Below the pieces are notes generated by a model. That model did not search any database. It was not told the origin of the DNA and saw only the letters and a program-made list of their open reading frames with translations. This document shows positions 6,438-11,708 of a DNA stretch of 11,708 nucleotides, one piece after another. The position numbers and the translations under genes were made by a program. Numbering within the stretch: the first letter of the stretch is position 1; every line of letters begins with the position of its first letter. This stretch comes from Lachnoclostridium sp. Lineage in GTDB: Bacteria; Bacillota_A; Clostridia; Lachnospirales; Lachnospiraceae. The stretch covers positions 1 through 11,708 of the forward strand of contig SVDR01000068.1 in assembly GCA_015057755.1 (NCBI GenBank), read 5' to 3'.

Positions 6438-7748
6438 ATGATCAATGTCAGTATCATCAGTCCGAAAAAATCCATGGATGTCATCAACAGTGCACTGGAG
6501 CATCAGGACTTCGGATGTACGTTTACAAACTATGTTTATAAGCAATTAGAAGAAATTAAGGAAATATATGAGAAATGCAAGGATTCCAGCGACGTTATTT
6601 TCTTCTCCGGAGAGCTTGGATACTCCTACATGCTGACTCATATTGACAATATTCAGGTTCCGTGCAGCTTTATCTCCTATTCGGAGAAAGATATTTTATC
6701 GATCCTTTTGAATTTCGTGATCCGTTATCCGCACATTCCGCTCTCCAGAATCTACATTGACTTTTTAAGTCCGGTCAATGATTTTATGAATTTAAAGAAA
6801 TACCTGAGTCCGAATTATATGCCCTACCTCTTCGAAAATCCGGTCTACAATTACAACACCTTGAAAGAACGGGCAGAAGAACTCTGGAATACCGGAAAGA
6901 TCGACATGATCCTGACCCGCACCACCAGTCAGCTGGAGGTTTTAAACAAACTGAAAATCCCTTATATTTATTTTATTCCGGATGCAGAAACCATCCGTGA
7001 TTCAATCCGTCATGCCATCGATGCGCTACGTTTAAAACAGAAAAATCAAGCCGGAAAGCTTGTCATTCTGATCAAACTGATCTACCCGGAGTATGTGTCT
7101 TCTCAGGACCGCGAACTGCAGGACATTACACTTCACAAATACCTGCTGGAATTCCGAAAAGAATTTCAGTACGATTTTGCTCTCCACACAGCTGCTCACC
7201 GTTTTGAACTGTCTCTGGACAGCGATCTTTACAAAACCAGCTTTGAGCGCATTCAGGATCTGATCGCATTCCTCGACCAGACAGGAGAACTGGACTTCCG
7301 CCTTGGTGCAGGTTTTGGAAAATCCCTGGGAGAAAGTCATTATCAGGCAGAGCTGGCACTGCAGGAAGCAGTCAAATACGGAAAAAATGACGGTTTTATC
7401 ATTCACGGAGAAGAAAGCACACTGACCGGTCCTCTCTCTTTAACCAGAACGCTGAACTACAGTTATTCCAACACAAAAGCCCTGGCCTATTCACAGGCAA
7501 ACGGAATCAATGAGAGCAATCTGTTAAAGATCGTCGGATTGTTCCAGATGGACAAAGATACAGTCATGACTGCTGCCTCCCTGTCCCAGTGGCTTAATAT
7601 CACAAGCCGAAGCTGCAACCGCATTTTACAGCAGCTCCTCGACTCTAATTTAATAGAAGAAATCGAACCGCAAAAGCAAGAAGGAAAGGGACGTCCGACC
7701 AGACAGTACCGCTTCATGAAACAGCGTTTTATCCAGACCTTTTTCTAG
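6438..7748 (+). CDS. Three-domain transcriptional regulator (PrpR_N-like sensor, degenerate GGDEF-like fold, winged helix)
   Basis: I do not recognise a named gene. In the 436-aa protein, residues 1-200 resemble the PrpR_N sensor fold: two alpha/beta halves, SDVIFFSGELGYSYM with VPCSFISYSEKDILSIL (51-90) and RAEELWNTGKIDMILTRT with IPYIYFIPDAETIRDSI (145-190). Residues 205-325 show the order of a nucleotidyl-cyclase/GGDEF-like fold (VILIKLIYPEY; FALHTAAHRFELSL hairpin; RLGAGFGKSLGES; YQAELALQEAVKYG; GFIIHG) but without the GGDEF active site, as in PucR/CdaR-type regulators. Residues 365-428 look like a winged helix, with helix NITSRSCNRILQQLLDSNLI and wing GKGRPTRQYRF. No membrane segment is seen. 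ATG 6438 has AAAGGAG with a long 11-nt spacer, suggesting modest translation. Its divergent, promoter-overlapping position makes gdhA the likely target. No terminator follows, so some transcripts may run into the DtxR-type gene. Confidence 0.83.
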   Translation: MINVSIISPKKSMDVINSALEHQDFGCTFTNYVYKQLEEIKEIYEKCKDSSDVIFFSGELGYSYMLTHIDNIQVPCSFISYSEKDILSILLNFVIRYPHIPLSRIYIDFLSPVNDFMNLKKYLSPNYMPYLFENPVYNYNTLKERAEELWNTGKIDMILTRTTSQLEVLNKLKIPYIYFIPDAETIRDSIRHAIDALRLKQKNQAGKLVILIKLIYPEYVSSQDRELQDITLHKYLLEFRKEFQYDFALHTAAHRFELSLDSDLYKTSFERIQDLIAFLDQTGELDFRLGAGFGKSLGESHYQAELALQEAVKYGKNDGFIIHGEESTLTGPLSLTRTLNYSYSNTKALAYSQANGINESNLLKIVGLFQMDKDTVMTAASLSQWLNITSRSCNRILQQLLDSNLIEEIEPQKQEGKGRPTRQYRFMKQRFIQTFF

Positions 7749-7769
7749 GCGTGTTTCTTCTAATATAAT

Positions 7770-7798
7770 TTGACCGTCTACACTTCCTGTGATATAAT
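7770..7798 (+). promoter_or_regulatory. Promoter of the DtxR-family gene
   Basis: TTGACC (7770-7775), 17 nt, TATAAT (7793-7798), with TG one base before the -10 (extended -10). The predicted start is near 7805, giving a leader of about 28 nt. It rules out the longer reading frame starts inside it. Confidence 0.77.
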
Positions 7799-7818
7799 GA
7801 TTGGAATGAATTACAAGC

Positions 7819-7826
7819 AGGAGGGG
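7819..7826 (+). promoter_or_regulatory. Ribosome binding site that fixes a TTG start
   Basis: AGGAGGGG lies with 8 nt between AGGAGG and TTG at 7833. The in-frame ATG at 7806 would sit at the transcription start with no site before it, and the TTG at 7827 is only 2 nt from AGGAGG. Confidence 0.7.
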
Positions 7827-7832
7827 TTGCAG

Positions 7833-8207
7833 TTGAAGATTCAAGAATCTGCAGAAAACTATTTAGAAACGATATTGCTGCTGAGCAAAAAGCAGTCCTA
7901 TGTGCGTTCCATCGATATCGCCAATGAACTGAATTTTTCCAAGCCAAGCGTCAGCGTGGCCATGAAAAACCTCCGCGCCAACGGTCATATTCTGGTAGAT
8001 CCTGCCGGACACATTACTCTGACCGAATCCGGTCTGGAGATCGCAGAGTCCATTTTAGAGCGTCACAGAGTTCTTTCCCAGATGCTGATCCGTTTAGGCG
8101 TTGATCCGGAGATTGCCTCGGAAGATGCCTGCCGTATTGAGCATGTCATCAGCAAAGAAAGCTTTGATGCGATCAAACATCATATTCAACAGTCTACACA
8201 TAAATAA
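7833..8207 (+). CDS. DtxR/MntR-family metal-dependent transcriptional regulator, short form
   Basis: DNA-binding repressor that responds to Fe(II) or Mn(II), cytosolic dimer (family knowledge). The 124-aa protein has an N-terminal winged helix (residues 5-65, recognition helix near SKPSVSVAMKNLR) and a dimerisation/metal helix bundle (66-124). The SH3-like third domain of DtxR/IdeR is absent, as in MntR. Metal-site positions by motif alignment: Asn9 and Glu12 (ENYLE), His78 (ERHRVL), Cys100, Glu103, His104 (DACRIEH). The Cys100 matches the DtxR-type CxxEH rather than the Glu of Bacillus MntR, and Asn9 replaces Met or Asp, so the metal cannot be assigned. Start TTG 7833 was chosen from the AGGAGG spacing. 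It has its own promoter and a terminator immediately after the stop. Targets are unknown; no metal transporter is in the window. Confidence 0.88.
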   Translation: MKIQESAENYLETILLLSKKQSYVRSIDIANELNFSKPSVSVAMKNLRANGHILVDPAGHITLTESGLEIAESILERHRVLSQMLIRLGVDPEIASEDACRIEHVISKESFDAIKHHIQQSTHK

Positions 8208-8384
8208 AAGCCCCCGGGAATGGTATGCTTCCCAGGGGCTTTTTGCCGGATATCATATTTTAACTGCAGACAATGCTGCCCCCAAAACGATACAGGGAGG
8301 TATGGGGGAATGGGGACATGAAGACACCCGGCAACTAGACTTTGAGGACATCTTTTATAAATTGCTTTATAAAAGTCGCAACGT
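8203..8384 (-). ncRNA. Candidate trans-acting small RNA with an anti-Shine-Dalgarno loop
   Basis: A transcription unit of about 180 nt without a supported gene, from the promoter at 8390-8418 to the shared terminator. Minus-strand RNA elements in order: hairpin 1, a perfect 10-bp CTTTTATAAA/TTTATAAAAG with GNRA loop GCAA (8375-8352); a 12-bp closing stem TTGCCGGGTGTC/GATATCCGGCAA (8334-8323 and 8254-8243); inside it a C-rich hairpin CCCCC-ATAC-CTCCCT-GTAT with a bulge and GGGGG (8308-8279), then a small GCAG/CTGC hairpin; last the terminator. The closing stem has two and the terminator one non-Watson-Crick position; all are G-U wobbles in the minus RNA but A-C mismatches in the plus RNA, which argues for the minus strand. 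The loop ACCTCC equals the 16S rRNA anti-SD core, as in C-rich Firmicute sRNAs such as FsrA or RsaE. It matches no RNA I recognise. Confidence 0.6.
8206..8244. terminator. Bidirectional terminator shared by the DtxR-family gene and the small RNA
   Basis: Long stem AAAAGCCCC-C-GGGAA / TTCCC-A-GGGGCTTTTT with an 8-nt loop (8221-8228). T runs are on both sides: 8240-8244 on the plus strand, and complements of 8209-8206 and 8204-8202 on the minus. The central position is a C-A mismatch in plus RNA but a U-G pair in minus RNA. It begins at the DtxR-gene stop codon. Confidence 0.87.
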
Positions 8385-8389
8385 GCTCA

Positions 8390-8418
8390 AATATAGCATA
8401 ATCAAATTTTCTTGTCAA
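8390..8418 (-). promoter_or_regulatory. Promoter of the candidate small RNA
   Basis: On the minus strand TTGACA (8418-8413), 17 nt, TATATT (8395-8390), with TG one base upstream of the -10. It is one of the best promoters in the window, yet it points into a stretch with no protein gene. The start is predicted at about 8384. Confidence 0.77.
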
Positions 8419-8487
8419 CTATCTCAAACAAAATAATTGCTTTTTTATCCATTTTTCCCCTCTTACTTAATATAGTAAGGAATAGTA

Positions 8488-8520
8488 AAGACCGAACCCC
8501 GCATCCAGGAGTTCGGTCTT
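8488..8520 (-). terminator. Probable terminator of the ROK-family gene
   Basis: On the minus strand a 10-bp stem AAGACCGAAC/GTTCGGTCTT extends inward by three more pairs, one a T-G wobble (a C-A mismatch on the other strand), with a 7-nt loop. The following run is poor (TTTACTATTCC), so termination may be partial. A second small hairpin CTTACT/AGTAAG follows at 8462-8479. It begins 9 nt after the ROK stop. Confidence 0.6.
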
Positions 8521-8528
8521 CTTCTATA

Positions 8529-9647
8529 TTAGTATATGTTGTCAAAATACTGGTAGATAAAATGAAGAGCTGCTCCAATCGCAGCACTCTCCTTTTTATA
8601 TCGGCTGAGCTTTAGATATCTGGTATCCGTATCAAATTTATTGTACTCGCGGATTCGGGAGCTGAGTTCCATCATATGTGTTTCCAGATATTCGCCCATC
8701 TCTCCTCCCAGCACCAGTTCAGTATCGTGAACCATACGCAGATTGGAAATCGTAATGGCCAGATAATCCAGATACGCGCGCCAGATTTCCATCACGGAAG
8801 GATCTTTTCTCTCCACATACTGCATAAACTCGTCTAACTGCATCCCGCTTTCTTTTTCCAGAGCCTGCACGGAACAGTAGGAATCCACACACCCCTTCTT
8901 TCCACAATAACACGGCCGTCCGCCCGGAACCAGGATCACGTGACCTACTTCGCCTGCTTTTCTGTTCTTTCCACGGTGCACAGAACCGTCCGTCTTGATC
9001 GCACTTCCAACGGTACTGCTCAAAAACAGGTATACTGCGTCTTCTCCGATATTTTCGCGTTCTGCGATCATCGCTGCATTTGCATCATTCTCAAAATGAA
9101 CCGGATACGGCACGAAGCCCTCTACCATTTTCAGATTAATTCCTTCTAAATTTAATGCGTGTGATTTGATCAGCAGTTTCTCTTCTGCATTGATGTTGCC
9201 TGGCAGAGCCACACCTATGCCCAGGATCATCTCACGATCCACTTTCGAAGTCTCTAAAAACTTGTCCACATCACCAAACAACGCCTGATAATAGTCGTTT
9301 GAATTCTGGAACGTGCGTTTCGTTCTTCCTCGGTTCATCACCGTACCGGACAGATCAACCAGCACATAAGAAATGTGGGAGTTTGTAATATCCAGTCCCA
9401 CGGAGTATCCCATCCTGCCATTGATCGCCAGTGACTTTGCACGTCGTCCGCCGGTTGATTCATACTCTCCGACTTCGATCAGGATCCCCTGTTCGATCAG
9501 CTCTTTTGTATTCTGCAAAACCGTAGGCATACTGAGACCAAGCGCTTTTGTCAGCTCTGTTTTTGAAGCATTTTCATTTTTAAATATGTAACGAACGATT
9601 TCGGACTTTTTATTTCCTTTTGTTTTTCCTGTACCACGATATTCCAT
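8529..9647 (-). CDS. ROK-family transcriptional repressor (NagC/XylR type)
   Basis: Predicted sugar-responsive DNA-binding regulator with a MarR-like winged helix fused to a sugar-kinase-like ROK domain. In the 372-aa product the helix-turn-helix spans about 12-60 (TELTKALGLSMPTVLQNTKELIEQGIL), with STGGRRA at 65-70, then the ROK domain from 80. Seen: ENDANAA with Asp188, GEVGHV with His236, and the zinc motif CYCGKKGC (Cys246, Cys248, Cys253). The usual Glu after the last Cys is Asp, and the phosphate loop reads STVGSAIKTDG rather than GTGIG, so kinase activity is doubtful and a repressor role more likely. ATG 9647 is chosen; GTG 9656 is in frame, and neither has a strong ribosome site. It is divergent from pfp, with dyads over its own promoter. 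The effector is unknown; regulating pfp or itself is inference. Confidence 0.88.
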   Translation of the reverse strand: MEYRGTGKTKGNKKSEIVRYIFKNENASKTELTKALGLSMPTVLQNTKELIEQGILIEVGEYESTGGRRAKSLAINGRMGYSVGLDITNSHISYVLVDLSGTVMNRGRTKRTFQNSNDYYQALFGDVDKFLETSKVDREMILGIGVALPGNINAEEKLLIKSHALNLEGINLKMVEGFVPYPVHFENDANAAMIAERENIGEDAVYLFLSSTVGSAIKTDGSVHRGKNRKAGEVGHVILVPGGRPCYCGKKGCVDSYCSVQALEKESGMQLDEFMQYVERKDPSVMEIWRAYLDYLAITISNLRMVHDTELVLGGEMGEYLETHMMELSSRIREYNKFDTDTRYLKLSRYKKESAAIGAALHFIYQYFDNIY

Positions 9648-9686
9648 GGGTAACACTCTGCTTTCTGAATCTCATACAACGTAATT

Positions 9687-9705
9687 ATGTTTCAAAACAT
9701 GAAAC
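9687..9705. promoter_or_regulatory. Candidate operator in the ROK gene leader
   Basis: Two nested dyads share bases: ATGTTT-CA-AAACAT (9687-9700) and GTTTCA-AAACA-TGAAAC (9689-9705). They begin right at the predicted transcription start of the ROK gene, a typical place for an autoregulatory site. Confidence 0.37.
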
Positions 9706-9713
9706 CATTTCCC

Positions 9714-9742
9714 ATTATAGCACTTTTCCTTTGGTTAGGAAA
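9714..9742 (-). promoter_or_regulatory. Promoter of the ROK-family gene (extended -10)
   Basis: On the minus strand the -10 is a perfect TATAAT (9719-9714), preceded by TGC, an extended -10. At 17-nt spacing the -35 is TTTCCT (9742-9737), which is poor. A promoter that leans on the extended -10 is plausible. Confidence 0.52.
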
Positions 9743-9751
9743 GCACTTTTC
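9720..9751. repeat. Direct repeat and dyad over the ROK gene promoter
   Basis: GCACTTTTC occurs at 9720-9728 and 9743-9751, 23 bp apart (about two helical turns). Between and partly within them is the dyad TTTCCT-TTGGTT-AGGAAA (9725-9742), which covers the -35 and spacer. It may be a second operator; binding protein unknown. The remainder of the ROK-pfp intergenic stretch holds only the pfp promoter and an AT-rich leader. Confidence 0.33.
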
Positions 9752-9826
9752 AGCATTATTCCCAAAAAAACTGCCTTTCAGCTCAAAAATTTTACCTTAA
9801 TATTGCACGTTTTTCCCTTCGGATAG

Positions 9827-9855
9827 TTTACTTTTTAACGAAAATGTATTAAAAT
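9827..9855 (+). promoter_or_regulatory. Promoter of pfp
   Basis: TTTACT (9827-9832), 17 nt, TAAAAT (9850-9855). The start is predicted near 9862, leaving a leader of about 43 nt that includes a small hairpin ATTTTC-AAAG-GAAAAT (9869-9884) before AAAAGGAG. Confidence 0.6.
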
Positions 9856-9904
9856 TCATACATGCGCAATTTTCAAAGGAAAATGAACAAAAGGAGATTT
9901 AATT

Positions 9905-11566
9905 ATGAGCATTTCATCTTTACAGAAAGCCAGATACGAATATTCCCCGAAGCTTCCGGGAATGCTCAGACACGGCATTTCTGAAATCGGCGTAAACGAA
10001 GGCGCTGAGACACAGAGCGTTGCAGATCAGGATAAGATCAAAGCTCTTTTCCCGAACACATACGGCAAAAAGGAAATCACATTCGTAAAAGGCCAGAACA
10101 CATCTGAAGCAAAAACACACCGCGTAGGTGTTATCCTTTCCGGCGGACAGGCTCCGGGCGGACACAACGTAATCTGCGGTTTATATGATGCATTAAAAGC
10201 AACAAACCCGGAGAACGAACTTTACGGCTTCAAGGGCGGCCCGAGCGGTCTTATCGAAGACAACTACTTAATCTTCACAGACGAATACATTAACCAGTAC
10301 AGAAATACAGGCGGTTTCGACATCATCGGTTCCGGCAGAACAAAACTTGAGACAAAAGAGCAGTTCGCGATCGTAGCTGAAGTATGTAAGAAACACGGCA
10401 TCACAGCAGTTGTTATCATCGGCGGTGACGACTCCAACACAAACGCAGGCGTTCTTGCTGAGTACTTCGCAGCAAACAATACAGGCGTTCAGGTAATCGG
10501 CTGCCCGAAGACAATCGACGGCGACTTAAAGAATGAAGATATCGAGTGCTCTTTCGGTTTCGATACAGCTACAAAGACATACAGCGAGCTCATCGGTAAC
10601 ATTGCAAGAGACTGTAACTCTTCCAAGAAATACTGGCACTTCATCAAGGTTATGGGACGTTCCGCTTCCCACGTTGCTCTTGAGTGTGCACTCAAGACAC
10701 AGCCGAACATCTGCCTGATCTCCGAGGAAGTAGCTGCGAAAAAGATGTCCCTCTCCCAGATCGCTGACTACATCGCTGATGCTGTTGAGACAAGAGGCAA
10801 CAATGGCAACAACTTCGGTGTTGCTGTTATCCCGGAGGGTGTTGTTGAGTTCGTTCCGGAATTCGGTGCTCTGATCCACGAGATCAACGATCTCCTTGCA
10901 GGCAGCAAAGCTGACGCTTTCAATGCACTTCCGACATGGGAAGAGAAATATGCGTTCATCGAGAACGGTTTATCCAAGGAGTCCATGGAAGTATTTGCAA
11001 TCCTTCCGCAGGCAATCCAGCAGCAGTTATTCTTAGAGCGCGACCCGCACGGCAACGTACAGGTTTCCCTCATCGAGTCCGAGAAGTTATTTGCAGCTCT
11101 CGTTGCTGACAAGTTAGCAGCAAGAAAAGCAGCAGGCACATACAAAGGTAAATTTGCTACACTCACACACTTCTTTGGTTATGAAGGAAGATGTGCATTC
11201 CCGTCCAACTTCGATGCTGACTACTGCTACTCCTTAGGCTACAACGCATTCATGCTGATCCAGTACGGTTACAACGGATACTTATCCAAAGTTTCCAACC
11301 TTTCCGCACCGGCTAACGAGTGGGTTGCAGGTGGTATGCCGATCACAAAGATGATGAATATCGAGAGAAGACACGGCGAAGACAAACCGGTTATCAAGAA
11401 AGCTCTTGTTGAGCTCGACGGTGCTCCGTTCAAATACTTCGAAGCACACCGCGATCAGTGGGCAGTTGAGACATGCTTCGTATACCCGGGTGCGATCCAG
11501 TACTACGGTCCGACAGAAGTTTGTGATATCACAACAGTAACTCTTGCTCTTGAGCATGAGAAATAA
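9905..11566 (+). CDS. pfp: Diphosphate--fructose-6-phosphate 1-phosphotransferase (PPi-dependent phosphofructokinase, long form)
   Basis: Phosphorylates fructose 6-phosphate with pyrophosphate in place of ATP; reversible, so it serves glycolysis and gluconeogenesis, and in cluster XIVa organisms it may also act on sedoheptulose 7-phosphate (family knowledge). The 553-aa length fits the long PPi-PFK clade (Borrelia, Entamoeba and plant-beta-like). Diagnostic residues: GGDDSNT with Asp176 where ATP enzymes have Gly, and CPKTIDGD with Lys202 and catalytic Asp205/Asp207; both mark PPi use. Other motifs: the N-terminal phosphate loop [11 protein letters not shown] (79-88), KGGPSGL (110-116), [11 protein letters not shown] (250-260) and PEGV near 313. 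ATG 9905 has AAAAGGAG 8 nt upstream. It is strongly biased towards a small codon set, as for a highly expressed gene. No terminator of its own is seen within the 17 nt before the putative insertion sequence end. Confidence 0.96.
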   Translation: MSISSLQKARYEYSPKLPGMLRHGISEIGVNEGAETQSVADQDKIKALFPNTYGKKEITFVKGQNTSEAKTHRVGVILSGGQAPGGHNVICGLYDALKATNPENELYGFKGGPSGLIEDNYLIFTDEYINQYRNTGGFDIIGSGRTKLETKEQFAIVAEVCKKHGITAVVIIGGDDSNTNAGVLAEYFAANNTGVQVIGCPKTIDGDLKNEDIECSFGFDTATKTYSELIGNIARDCNSSKKYWHFIKVMGRSASHVALECALKTQPNICLISEEVAAKKMSLSQIADYIADAVETRGNNGNNFGVAVIPEGVVEFVPEFGALIHEINDLLAGSKADAFNALPTWEEKYAFIENGLSKESMEVFAILPQAIQQQLFLERDPHGNVQVSLIESEKLFAALVADKLAARKAAGTYKGKFATLTHFFGYEGRCAFPSNFDADYCYSLGYNAFMLIQYGYNGYLSKVSNLSAPANEWVAGGMPITKMMNIERRHGEDKPVIKKALVELDGAPFKYFEAHRDQWAVETCFVYPGAIQYYGPTEVCDITTVTLALEHEK

Positions 11567-11616
11567 GGTGAAATAGAATTGAAGGGGCTGTTGCAAAAGT
11601 AGTTGATTAGGCTACT

Positions 11617-11636
11617 GGAGCTTCAGCTCCTTTTTT
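11617..11636 (+). terminator. Terminator after pfp, inside the putative IS end
   Basis: GGAGC-TTCA-GCTCC (11617-11630) followed by T6 (11631-11636). The stem is short but the T run is clean. It is the first possible stop for pfp transcription and would also shield the element from read-through. Confidence 0.65.
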
Positions 11637-11642
11637 GCGCGT

Positions 11643-11674
11643 AAAAAAAGAAAAGCAGGCTCCGAAGAACCTGC
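11643..11674 (-). terminator. Opposed terminator on the minus strand
   Basis: In the minus RNA an 8-bp stem GCAGGTTC/GAGCCTGC with a UUCG tetraloop (11674-11655) is followed by TTTTCTTTTTTT (11654-11643). One position is a U-G pair here and a C-A mismatch on the plus strand, so it is built for leftward transcription coming from beyond the window. Confidence 0.75.
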
Positions 11675-11680
11675 GATTCA

Positions 11681-11689
11681 TGGTATAAT
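11681..11689 (+). promoter_or_regulatory. Extended -10 element pointing into the putative IS
   Basis: TGG followed by TATAAT (11684-11689). At 17-nt spacing the -35 would be TCCGAA, which is poor and lies in the hairpin loop/stem. It would drive a gene, perhaps a transposase, to the right of the window. Confidence 0.35.
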
Positions 11690-11708
11690 AAGTTATGACG
11701 AGTAACTT

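Larger units (their letters stand above)
11584..11708 (+). mobile_element. Probable left end of an insertion sequence (continues past the window)
   Basis: GGGGCTGTTGCAAAAGT at 11584-11600 resembles the terminal inverted repeats of several IS groups (IS6- and IS1182-like ends carry CTGTTGCAAA). The following 125 nt hold two opposed terminators and an inward promoter, an arrangement common at IS edges, and no other gene start. The other end and the transposase are outside the window, so the family cannot be assigned. Confidence 0.42.

Noticed and set aside
7770..7832. Longer DtxR-family N-terminus from TTG 7770 or ATG 7806
   Set aside because: 7770 lies in the promoter's -35 and 7806 at the transcription start; AGGAGG is spaced for TTG 7833.
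8203..8384. Identity as 6S, SRP or tmRNA
   Set aside because: The length fits 6S, but the 5' and 3' ends do not pair to form its closing stem. No SRP GGAAG/GCAG core and no tmRNA tRNA-like ends were found.
8302..8436. 44-codon plus-strand ORF starting after GGGAGGT, antisense to the candidate small RNA
   Set aside because: The SD-like run is only 1 nt from the ATG, no promoter precedes it after the strong terminator, and it spans the hairpins and promoter of the minus-strand unit. The SD look-alike is the complement of the RNA's anti-SD loop.
8402..8452. 16-codon minus-strand ORF with a fair SD (AGAGGGG)
   Set aside because: It lies beyond the ROK terminator and overlaps the small RNA -35; too short to support without expression data.
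1..11708. CRISPR arrays, tRNA or rRNA genes, prophage or toxin-antitoxin modules
   Set aside because: No regularly spaced repeats, tRNA cloverleaf with its TTCGAATC-like arm, rRNA core sequence or matching protein families were seen on either strand.

Overview
The window reads as a chromosomal segment of a low-to-mid GC Firmicute of the Lachnospiraceae / Clostridium cluster XIVa type. The main pointers are a glutamate dehydrogenase that closely resembles, from memory, the well-known Clostridium symbiosum enzyme, a long-form pyrophosphate-dependent phosphofructokinase, strong AGGAGG ribosome binding sites and Firmicute-type TTGACA/TATAAT promoters.

Left block, minus strand (1-5992). Reading in the direction of transcription: gdhA (NAD-type glutamate dehydrogenase) with its own strong terminator; then a two-gene unit of a D-2-hydroxyacid dehydrogenase and an M20 metallo-amidohydrolase, closed by a terminator; then an amidase-signature-family amidase with its own terminator; then the 5' part of gpmI (phosphoglycerate mutase), which runs off the left edge. 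The first four genes look like nitrogen and amino-acid handling: amide and N-acyl hydrolysis releases ammonia and amino acids, and GDH links glutamate, ammonia and 2-oxoglutarate.

Centre (5993-8528). A divergent regulator gene (436 aa: PrpR_N-like sensor, degenerate GGDEF-like fold, winged helix) faces gdhA. Their promoters overlap back to back in a 13-bp palindrome, and gdhA has a predicted leader of about 320 nt. Downstream lies a short DtxR/MntR-family metalloregulator that starts at TTG. Between it and the next gene is an unannotated transcription unit on the minus strand: a consensus promoter, about 180 nt of strongly foldable RNA and a shared bidirectional terminator. It is the best candidate here for something undescribed, a small RNA that shows an anti-Shine-Dalgarno C-rich loop.

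Right block (8529-11708). A ROK-family repressor-like gene (minus) with candidate operators lies divergent from pfp (plus), the PPi-dependent phosphofructokinase. Just after pfp the sequence changes to what looks like the left end of an insertion sequence, carrying back-to-back terminators and an outward-to-inward promoter. gpmI and pfp are both central glycolysis genes, so the nitrogen/regulatory block sits between two glycolytic genes.
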